A stretch of DNA of 64,000 nucleotides, taken from contig NZ_JAGJEI010000008.1 of the NCBI RefSeq assembly GCF_018100985.1, positions 97,078 through 161,077 of the forward strand. The letters run 5' to 3'. Below the pieces are notes generated by a model. The model saw only the letters and a program-made list of their open reading frames with translations, was not told the DNA's origin and ran no database searches. This document shows, piece by piece, positions 57,421 through 64,000 of this stretch; positions within the stretch are counted from its first letter, which is position 1; each line of letters begins with the position of its first letter. Origin of the DNA: Pseudoalteromonas sp. MMG007 (GTDB lineage Bacteria > Pseudomonadota > Gammaproteobacteria > Enterobacterales > Alteromonadaceae). The position numbers were made by a program, and so were the translations under genes.

Positions 57421-57478
57421 AGCGGGTTACCCGCTCGACAAGAATAGCAAGTCTTCACCTTAAAAAGATGAAGACTTG
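57421..57478 (-). promoter_or_regulatory. Two hairpins in the rpsB-tsf spacer
   Basis: CAAGTCTTCA / TGAAGACTTG (57448-57478, 11-base loop) and AGCGGGT-T-ACCCGCT (57421-57435). Neither is followed by a strong T run, so they more likely attenuate or stabilise the mRNA than end it. Confidence 0.55.
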
Positions 57479-57489
57479 ATGACAGCTAA

Positions 57490-58218
57490 TTACTCAGCTT
57501 CTACGAAGTCGTCTTTCTCAGCTTGAGCAACAATGTTGTTCTCACGACCTTCAGTGATAGCAGTAGCTACAGCACTTGTGTAAAGGTTGATTGCACGGAT
57601 AGCATCATCGTTACCAGGTACGATGTAATCAACACCGTCTGGGTTAGAGTTAGTATCAACGATTGCAACAACTGGAATACCTAGGTTGTTTGCTTCACGG
57701 ATAGCAATGTGCTCGTGGTCAGCATCGATAACGAAAAGCGCGTCTGGAAGACCGCCCATGTTTTTGATACCACCAAGGCTCTTTTCAAGCTTTTCCATTT
57801 CGCGGTTAAGCATTAACGTTTCTTTCTTAGTTAATTTCTCGAAAGTACCGTCTTGGCTTTGTACTTCAAGGTCTTTAAGACGCTTGATTGATTGACGTAC
57901 AGTTTTCCAGTTAGTCAACATACCACCTAACCAACGGTGATTTACGAAGAACTGGTCGCTTTGTAAAGCGGCTTCTTTAACTGCGTCGCTTGCTGCGCGC
58001 TTAGTACCAACGAAAAGAACTTTACCTTTGTTTGCAGCAGCACTTGATAAAAACTTAAGTGCGTCGTTGAACATTGGTACTGTTTGCTCAAGGTTGATGA
58101 TATGTACACGGTTACGTGCGCCGAAGATGAAAGGCTTCATCTTAGGGTTCCAGTAACGTGCTTGGTGACCAAAGTGAACACCAGCTTGAAGCATATCGCG
58201 CATTGAAACGTTTGCCAT
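57490..58218 (-). CDS. rpsB: 30S ribosomal protein S2
   Basis: A 242-aa small-subunit protein beginning [16 protein letters not shown], with [21 protein letters not shown] and [30 protein letters not shown]. First gene of the translation cluster, with a long leader and a growth-rate-type promoter. Confidence 0.98.
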   Translation of the reverse strand: MANVSMRDMLQAGVHFGHQARYWNPKMKPFIFGARNRVHIINLEQTVPMFNDALKFLSSAAANKGKVLFVGTKRAASDAVKEAALQSDQFFVNHRWLGGMLTNWKTVRQSIKRLKDLEVQSQDGTFEKLTKKETLMLNREMEKLEKSLGGIKNMGGLPDALFVIDADHEHIAIREANNLGIPVVAIVDTNSNPDGVDYIVPGNDDAIRAINLYTSAVATAITEGRENNIVAQAEKDDFVEAE

Positions 58219-58397
58219 TTTATAGATCCTCTATAGTTGTTTAGGGTTAGGCCTCCACATATCCCATAGCACCAACACCGAAGTATTTAAACTTCAAATG
58301 CACCCAAGTGTATGTGACGATACGTGTGTGTGTTAAAATAAAATTGTGTTTGCCTTAAATACAAAAAATCATTTAAGAATTTATTTGTAAAAAGACG
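58219..58397 (-). promoter_or_regulatory. rpsB mRNA leader, candidate S2 autoregulation site
   Basis: A leader of about 178 nt between the inferred transcription start and rpsB. It holds a stem-loop GAAGT-ATTTAA-ACTTC (58280-58295) and, nearer the start codon, GGTGTTGGTG and GTGGAGGCCTAACCC. The latter resembles the conserved part of the enterobacterial rpsB leader to which S2 binds. Resemblance is from memory. Confidence 0.5.
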
Positions 58398-58403
58398 GCG
58401 CGC

Positions 58404-58432
58404 TTTATACCATATTAAAATTAAATACTCAA
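58404..58432 (-). promoter_or_regulatory. rpsB promoter with GC-rich discriminator
   Basis: TTGAGT, 17-base spacer, TATAAA, then GCGCGCCG on the minus strand. The GC-rich discriminator is the mark of promoters repressed by ppGpp/DksA, as known for rpsB of E. coli. Confidence 0.75.
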
Positions 58433-58490
58433 CGTCGCGTGCAAAATTTGTGCGACGATAAATGTTAAAAAACGCAACTTTGGAGCCTCA

Positions 58491-59276
58491 ATGAGCGCTG
58501 TGATCAAGACCCCTGAAGAAATTGAAAAAATGCGTATAGCCGGGCGTTTAGCGGCAGACGTGCTAGAAATGATTGGACCACATGTAGTGCCAGGTGTAAC
58601 TACTGATGAGTTAAATACAATTTGTCATGATTATATTGTAAATGTGCAAAAAGCGATTCCTGCTCCGCTAAATTACCATGGTTTTCCTAAGTCGGTTTGT
58701 ACCTCAGTAAACCACGTAATTTGCCACGGAATTCCAAACGACAAAGCTTTAAAAGATGGCGACAGTGTAAATATTGACGTTACCGTTATCAAAGATGGTT
58801 ACCACGGCGACACCTCAAAAATGTTTCACGTAGGTACACCAAACATTCAAGGTAAGCGCCTTGCAGAAGTAACACAAGAAAGCTTATACCTTGCTATTAA
58901 AATGGTAAAACCAGGTGTTCGTTTAGGTGATATTGGCGAAGCTATTCAAAAATATGCAGAAAGCTTTAACTACTCAATTGTTCGTGAATACTGCGGCCAT
59001 GGTATCGGTAGCGAATTTCACGAAGAGCCACAAGTAATGCATTACGGTAAAGCGGGTACAGGTGAAACGCTCAAAGCAGGTATGTGTTTAACGATTGAGC
59101 CAATGGTTAATGCAGGTAAGCGTCAATGTAAACTGCTTAAAGATGACTGGACTGTTGTTACACGTGACCGTAGCTTGTCTGCGCAGTGGGAACACACATT
59201 ATTAGTGACTGAAAATGGAGTTGAAATTTTAACGCTTCGATCAGATGATACTATCGAGCGGATCATAGAACACTAA
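58491..59276 (+). CDS. map: Methionine aminopeptidase, type I
   Basis: Removes the initiator methionine. A 261-aa pita-bread fold enzyme. Metal ligands are in NIDVTVIKDGYHGDTS (both Asp), GHGIGSEFHEEP (His) and LTIEPMV (Glu), with the final Glu in QWEHTLLVT. Divergent from rpsB, as in most gammaproteobacteria. GGAGCC before the ATG. Confidence 0.97.
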   Translation: MSAVIKTPEEIEKMRIAGRLAADVLEMIGPHVVPGVTTDELNTICHDYIVNVQKAIPAPLNYHGFPKSVCTSVNHVICHGIPNDKALKDGDSVNIDVTVIKDGYHGDTSKMFHVGTPNIQGKRLAEVTQESLYLAIKMVKPGVRLGDIGEAIQKYAESFNYSIVREYCGHGIGSEFHEEPQVMHYGKAGTGETLKAGMCLTIEPMVNAGKRQCKLLKDDWTVVTRDRSLSAQWEHTLLVTENGVEILTLRSDDTIERIIEH

Positions 59277-59342
59277 TAAAACCGAAACACTTGATAAGAA
59301 AAACCTTATCCGTGTGAAAGGTTCAACAAGGAGCCAGCCCAC

Positions 59343-61961
59343 GTGGCATTACCCAACAAAGTAAAAAAGTTGCTTAGCGATGCTGAGCAACTTACTGATT
59401 ATCGCGATTGTTCTAGCTATTTTTATAAATGGTTACATAACGAATTTTCTAAACAACCGGTTGGTAATTTAATTAATGCCCGGGCTGAGTTTATTGACCG
59501 CCTACTAATAAAGTTATTTCATGTTTACGATTTAGCGCGCGAACCTGATTTAGCGCTTATTGCTGTAGGCGGGTACGGCCGTGGTGAATTACACCCCTAC
59601 TCCGACATCGACTTTTTATTGCTAGTAACTCAACAACCTAGCGAAGAAATATGCGAAAAAATTGGCCAATTTGTTACCATGCTTTGGGATCTCAATTTAG
59701 AGATAGGCCACAGTGTGCGCACCATTGAGCAAGCCATTGAGCAAAAACGTGAAGACGTTACCTTTGCCACCAGCTTGCTTGAAAGCCGCCTAATTTTTGG
59801 TAACCACATTGAGTTTGAAAAACTCAAAACGCATATTATCGAAACCCCAGTTTGGCGCTCAGGTGAGTTTTTTGTTGCTAAAGTGCAAGAGCAAAATCTT
59901 CGCCATAAAAAATGCCACGGCACAGCGTATAACCTAGAGCCAAATATAAAAGAAAACCCAGGTGGCCTGCGCGACTTACAAACTATAATTTGGGTTGCTA
60001 AAAAACACTTTAGAGCCGAAACACTGCAAGAGCTAATAAGCCACGGCTATTTAACTCATGAAGAGTTTCAGGAGCTTTCAGAGTGCTTAGAGAACTTATG
60101 GAATATTCGCTTTGCGCTGCATTTAGCTGCAGGTCGCTCAGAAAACCGATTATTGTTTGATCACCAACCTAATGCTGCAGAAATTTTAGGTTTTGGTAGT
60201 GATGGTAAATCATCGGTTGAGCGCATGATGAAGCGTTTGTTTAGAATCATGAGCCGCGTGCGCGAGCTTAATCAAATGCTACTTTCGTACTTTGAACAAA
60301 GCATTATTCCAGAAACCATAGAAGCGCCAGTTGTAGAACTTGATAGAAATTTTGAACGCGTTGGCCATCAAATAAGAGTAAAAAATCCATCTGTATTTTT
60401 TAGGCGCGACCAGCTGTTTGTTTTATTTGAACACATAGCTGACAACCCTGAAATCACTCATATTTACCCAAGCACCATACGCACAATTCGCCAAGTTCGC
60501 AGGCGTCTATTGGGCGATTTACAAGATTACGCTGCGTGTCGCGAAGCATTCTTACGCTTGGTAAAACACCCTAATGGCATGGGCCGCGCGTTTACGCTTA
60601 TGCACAAACACGGCATGCTAGCCGCATATTTACCACAGTGGCGAAATATATTTGGGCAAATGCAGTTTGATTTATTTCATGCCTACACAGTAGATGAGCA
60701 CACCCATAAGCTCATTAAAAATATTTACCAATTTTTTGATAAAACCGGTATCAGTGAGTTTCCTATTTGTAGTGAAATAGTGACCCGTATGGATAAGCCC
60801 GAGCTACTTTATTTAGCCGGAATATTTCATGATATTGCTAAAGGCCGTGGTGGAGATCATTCAGAGCTTGGCTCAGTGGATGCCATTGCTTTTTCTAAAT
60901 TACATGGCTTCCCATCGTCAGACGGCAAGCTGATATCTTGGCTTGTTGGTAATCACTTACTAATGTCGGTAACCGCACAGCGTAAAGATATAAACGACCC
61001 TGGTGTAATTAAAGACTTTGCATCACGCGTAAAAACAGAACGCCAGCTCGACTACCTATATTGTTTAACCGTTGCCGATATTCGCGCAACCAACGACAAC
61101 TTATGGAACGACTGGAAAAACACGTTACTGCGCGAGCTCTACCTACATACTCAACGTGCGCTACGCCTAGGGCTTGAAAACCCTATGGATCAACGCGACC
61201 AAATTCGCGATAAAAAGCACCAAGCTAAACAGCGCTTACTTAATTTAGGTCATTTTGAAGAACAAATAGACTTAATTTGGAGCCGTTTTAAAGCAAATTA
61301 CTTTACCGCTTTTAGTGAGCAACAAATATCGTGGCACAGTGAACATCTGCTTAAATGCACCGATTTGAGCCAGCCAAGTGTCGTTGTATCAGATAAAGCC
61401 ATGCACGGTGGAACACAAGTCTTTGTATACAGCCCCTACTCTGGGCCGTTGTTTGCTCGCTTAGTGAGTGTAATTGGTACTAAAAAAGCACAAATACAAC
61501 ATGCTCAAGTACTTACCACCAAAGACGGTTACGTACTATTTAACTTTGTAATACTTGAAGTAAATGGTGAACCTATTGCAAGCAGCCGCGCGCAATCTAT
61601 TAAACGCGGCCTTGAGCAGGCACTTAGCGAACCACGTAAAAAGATTCGATTTAAAAAGAATCGCTCACAACGATTTAAAGACTTTAATATTAAACCGAAA
61701 ATTGTGCTGCGCCCTCATGCACGCAAAGACCGCAGTTTAATAGAAATACAGGCCGTAGATATACCTGGCTTATTAACCAAAATTGCCGAAGTTTTCCAAG
61801 CGCATTTATTACACATTCATGCTGCCCGCATTACAACGGTAGGTGAACGTGCTGAGGATTTCTTTGTTGTATCAAATAACGAATATCAAGCGCTGACTGA
61901 TGAAGAGCAAGTTAAAATTCATCAGGCATTACGTAAAAAATTCAACGCCGAAACAGAATAA
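59343..61961 (+). CDS. glnD: Bifunctional uridylyltransferase/uridylyl-removing enzyme GlnD
   Basis: Senses glutamine and modifies PII proteins. 872 aa from a GTG with AAGGAG upstream. The nucleotidyltransferase domain has GGYGRGELHPYSDIDFLLL. The HD domain has FHDIAKGRGGDHSELG. Two C-terminal ACT domains bind glutamine (VFVYSPYSGPLFARL; LIEIQAVDIPGLL). Between map and dapD, as in E. coli. Confidence 0.97.
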   Translation: MALPNKVKKLLSDAEQLTDYRDCSSYFYKWLHNEFSKQPVGNLINARAEFIDRLLIKLFHVYDLAREPDLALIAVGGYGRGELHPYSDIDFLLLVTQQPSEEICEKIGQFVTMLWDLNLEIGHSVRTIEQAIEQKREDVTFATSLLESRLIFGNHIEFEKLKTHIIETPVWRSGEFFVAKVQEQNLRHKKCHGTAYNLEPNIKENPGGLRDLQTIIWVAKKHFRAETLQELISHGYLTHEEFQELSECLENLWNIRFALHLAAGRSENRLLFDHQPNAAEILGFGSDGKSSVERMMKRLFRIMSRVRELNQMLLSYFEQSIIPETIEAPVVELDRNFERVGHQIRVKNPSVFFRRDQLFVLFEHIADNPEITHIYPSTIRTIRQVRRRLLGDLQDYAACREAFLRLVKHPNGMGRAFTLMHKHGMLAAYLPQWRNIFGQMQFDLFHAYTVDEHTHKLIKNIYQFFDKTGISEFPICSEIVTRMDKPELLYLAGIFHDIAKGRGGDHSELGSVDAIAFSKLHGFPSSDGKLISWLVGNHLLMSVTAQRKDINDPGVIKDFASRVKTERQLDYLYCLTVADIRATNDNLWNDWKNTLLRELYLHTQRALRLGLENPMDQRDQIRDKKHQAKQRLLNLGHFEEQIDLIWSRFKANYFTAFSEQQISWHSEHLLKCTDLSQPSVVVSDKAMHGGTQVFVYSPYSGPLFARLVSVIGTKKAQIQHAQVLTTKDGYVLFNFVILEVNGEPIASSRAQSIKRGLEQALSEPRKKIRFKKNRSQRFKDFNIKPKIVLRPHARKDRSLIEIQAVDIPGLLTKIAEVFQAHLLHIHAARITTVGERAEDFFVVSNNEYQALTDEEQVKIHQALRKKFNAETE

Positions 61962-61970
61962 GGACACACC

Positions 61971-62798
61971 ATGTCAGATTTAAAAACCATGATAGAAAAC
62001 GCGTGGGACAACCGCGACAGCATTAGCCCAAGCACCGTATCTAGCGATGTTAAACAAGCTATTATCGATGCACTAGAACTACTAGATAGCGGCGCTGCCC
62101 GCGTTGCTGAAAAAATATCAGGCGAATGGGTTGTACACCAATGGCTTAAAAAAGCCGTATTACTGTCGTTTCGTATTCGCGACAACCAACCAATGAACGA
62201 CGGCGTAAACCAATTTTATGACAAAGTACCGCTTAAATTTAGCGACTACACGCCGGAGCAATTTCAGCAAGGCGGCATGCGCGTAGTTCCCAATGCGGTA
62301 GCCCGCAAAGGCAGCTTTGTAGGTAAAAACGTCGTACTTATGCCATCGTACGTAAACATTGGTGCATACGTTGACGACGGCACCATGGTTGATACATGGG
62401 CCACTGTAGGCTCGTGTGCACAAATTGGTAAAAACGTACATTTATCTGGCGGCGTTGGCATAGGCGGCGTTTTAGAGCCACTGCAAGCTAACCCAACCAT
62501 CATTGAAGACAACTGTTTTATTGGCGCACGTTCTGAAATTGTTGAAGGCGTAGTAGTAGAAGAAGGCGCTGTAATTTCAATGGGCGTTTACATCAGCCAA
62601 AGCACCCGTATTTACGACCGTGAAACTGGCGAAATTCACTACGGCCGCGTACCAGCAGGCGCTGTAGTTGTGCCAGGTGCATTACCATCAAAAGATGGCA
62701 CCCACAGCCTATACGCTGCAATTATCGTGAAAAAAGTAGATAAGCAAACACGTGAAAAGGTAGGCATAAACGCCCTACTTCGCTCAATTGATGAATAA
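61971..62798 (+). CDS. dapD: Tetrahydrodipicolinate N-succinyltransferase
   Basis: Lysine/diaminopimelate pathway enzyme. A 275-aa left-handed beta-helix protein with [30 protein letters not shown] and [15 protein letters not shown]. It follows glnD by 9 bp with AAGGACACACC before the ATG. Length equals E. coli DapD (274). Confidence 0.97.
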   Translation: MSDLKTMIENAWDNRDSISPSTVSSDVKQAIIDALELLDSGAARVAEKISGEWVVHQWLKKAVLLSFRIRDNQPMNDGVNQFYDKVPLKFSDYTPEQFQQGGMRVVPNAVARKGSFVGKNVVLMPSYVNIGAYVDDGTMVDTWATVGSCAQIGKNVHLSGGVGIGGVLEPLQANPTIIEDNCFIGARSEIVEGVVVEEGAVISMGVYISQSTRIYDRETGEIHYGRVPAGAVVVPGALPSKDGTHSLYAAIIVKKVDKQTREKVGINALLRSIDE

Positions 62799-62800
62799 AA

Positions 62801-62838
62801 CGTAGGTTGGGTTGAGTGAAACGAAACCCAACGATACG
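62801..62838. repeat. Palindromic repeat after dapD
   Basis: GGTTGGGTT-GAGTGAAACG-AAACCCAAC with imperfect outer CGTA/TACG pairing, directly after the dapD stop. It resembles short dispersed palindromes seen after genes in marine gammaproteobacteria. Other copies are not seen in this window. Confidence 0.45.
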
Positions 62839-62886
62839 TTGAAGTTAAGTGTTTTACCTGAACTTTAATTGTATATAAAAAGCTCT

Positions 62887-62911
62887 AAGCCCTTTGGGTT
62901 TAGGGCTTTTT
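62887..62911. terminator. Terminator between dapD and the DUF2971 gene
   Basis: AAGCCCT-TTGGGTTT-AGGGCTT followed by T on the plus strand, about 90 bp after dapD. It abuts the convergent DUF2971 remnant. Confidence 0.8.
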
Positions 62912-63922
62912 AAATTCTTCTAAATGAAGTTTCAGTGCTAGAAACTTTTACATTGTAATCTAATGAACTCAAAAGAGACCTCAAGCCTTTAACAGCCAAG
63001 TCTTTGTTCTCTGATGGGCCAACTATAATCTCTTCAATTGAATTTTTAGGAAAAGGTATCGCTCTATATGGAGCTATAACGCCAGAACTTAAGGTTCTGT
63101 AGCATAAAGGAAAAAACTCTTTCACTCCATTTTCAAGCTCCATAAAATCGATATCAGAAGAGTCTATAAAATCAAAATAACACTTTTCAGTATTCTCATT
63201 TAATGAGACTAAACCAGGGTAAAAAAGAGTAAAACGAAACTCTTCTTCATATTCGAACGCTTGATCTTTTATGCTAGCAATCTTAAAAATCGCTTCATTA
63301 AAAATTTCAATTGCAGTAATAGCGCATTTTTCATTTAGGTCATTTTCATTTAGGTCATTTTCATTTAAATTTGAATCTAACACGTAACTTAAAACCTCTG
63401 GCAGATAGTGTTCTTCAATTAAAGAATGAAGCATCTCCTCAGTTGGTTGGTAATCAACATAATCATAACCACTCAAAATTTTCTTTGCCTAAAGTACTCA
63501 TCATCAAATAGCTTTTCTTTATTGAACTTTATGCAATATGAAGTTTGCTCTGACCCGTAAGTTAGCCAATGGTTTAGGCTATCACTCTTAGTTGTAAATG
63601 AAGTAGTATAAATTTCATCAATGGTATTATTATCAATTATATTCCATAGGAAATTTAAAAATTGATTTGCGAGGTGCACGTCCTTACTTCGCATTTCTTT
63701 TTGGGTAACATCTAAAGGTATATTTTTGTATTTAGCATAAATTTCTTCGAGTTTGATCTGTGAAAACTCAGACAAACTCCCCCTAAGCGATTTGATTCTA
63801 TCAATGCCTTGCTTTATTTCTCTAAAATCATTTAGATATTCTGCGTTAGTAGCCCATAAACTTTTGCTCTCTAAAATTCCCTTTAAACCATCGGCAGAAG
63901 TGTAATGATAAACATATTCCAT
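62910..63922 (-). pseudogene. DUF2971 protein gene, split by a frameshift
   Basis: The first frame (63922 to 63473) encodes VYHYTSADGLKGILESKSLWATN, AEYLNDFREI and HWLTYGSEQTSYCIKF, the DUF2971 N-terminal pattern. It stops at TGA after FRQRKF. The second frame (to 62910) starts at once with SGYDYVDYQPTEEM and carries EEEFRFTLFY and IEEIIVGPSENKD, the expected C-terminal part. Adding one base at the AGAAAATTTTGAG junction joins them into one protein of about 337 residues. The second frame has only a TTG as possible start. DUF2971 proteins have no settled function; some lie in defence-rich regions. It is accessory by its position after the core cluster and its AT-rich composition. Confidence 0.72.
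63333..63367. repeat. In-frame 15-bp tandem repeat
   Basis: Two full copies and a partial copy of ATTTAGGTCATTTTC inside the DUF2971 gene, encoding repeated LNEND units on the minus strand. The copy number can change without shifting the frame. Confidence 0.75.
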
Positions 63923-64000
63923 ATTTAAAGCCCAAAATAATCCTCATATAAAGTCCGAGTCTAACTCTTTTATACAAAACAATTGGACTTCCCACAGTTC

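Noticed and set aside
62160..62512. Minus-strand frames within dapD
   Set aside because: Shadows of a highly conserved enzyme gene; no ribosome sites or family resemblance.
63333..63367. Tandem repeat as a CRISPR-like array
   Set aside because: 15-bp units directly adjoining with no spacers, inside a coding frame.
1..64000. CRISPR arrays, tRNA or rRNA genes, prophage, integrase or transposase
   Set aside because: Looked for on both strands; no spaced direct repeats, cloverleaf genes or recombinase-type proteins found. The only mobile element seen is the MITE.

Overview
The window looks like part of the main chromosome of an AT-rich marine gammaproteobacterium, most likely Pseudoalteromonas or a close relative. 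This is inferred from the gene order, the protein sequences and the base composition. It contains no rRNA, tRNA, CRISPR array, prophage or transposase gene. One small structural RNA (SRP RNA) is present.

Left part (1-16 kb), mixed housekeeping and accessory genes. A 5' fragment of polB (DNA polymerase II) diverges from dinG, with a LexA-like box just before dinG. dinG heads a tightly packed run: TSUP permease, priC, a histone-deacetylase-like gene, a ComFB-like gene and a 50-residue ybaM homologue. Next come a decayed Sel1-type lipoprotein gene, an EamA transporter, and a nuclease that fuses a FAN1-like VRR-NUC part to a DnaQ-like exonuclease. A perfect LexA box lies directly before the start I chose for that nuclease. 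After it are a dual-specificity phosphatase, a small membrane protein, a DUF3644 protein with a HEPN-like RxxxxH motif, a sugar porter, a PmpA/PmpB transporter pair, and an mscS-type gene broken by a 266-bp non-coding element with terminal inverted repeats (a MITE).

Middle part (16-30 kb), metal homeostasis, signalling and envelope. A TonB-dependent receptor with a Fur box diverges from zigA-DUF1826 with a Zur-like box. A large hybrid sensor kinase, a broken LprI-type gene, a zinc-ribbon protein, ffs (SRP RNA), a DUF3014 protein, a patatin, a Kef-type antiporter and a diguanylate cyclase follow.

Right part (30-63 kb), core cell-envelope and translation cluster. Reading on the minus strand from the right: rpsB, tsf, pyrH, frr, uppS, cdsA, ispC, rseP, bamA, skp, lpxD, fabZ, lpxA, then lpxB, rnhB, dnaE, accA, tilS. 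In enterobacteria lpxA and lpxB adjoin. Here they are separated by a plus-strand cydABX-cydDC block (cytochrome bd and its assembly exporter) and an RlpA-like lipoprotein. cydA has a near-consensus promoter with a perfect 26-bp palindrome at the expected transcription start. map, glnD and dapD run rightwards from the rpsB promoter region, and a frameshifted DUF2971 gene closes the window.

The most interesting items are the apparently SOS-controlled FAN1-DnaQ fusion nuclease, the unidentified palindromic operator of cyd, the HTH-HEPN-like DUF3644 protein, and the MITE that splits mscS. Four genes (Sel1, mscS, LprI, DUF2971) are broken. Three of these contain at least one single-base frame break, in or near a homopolymer run, that should be checked against reads before the gene is called dead.
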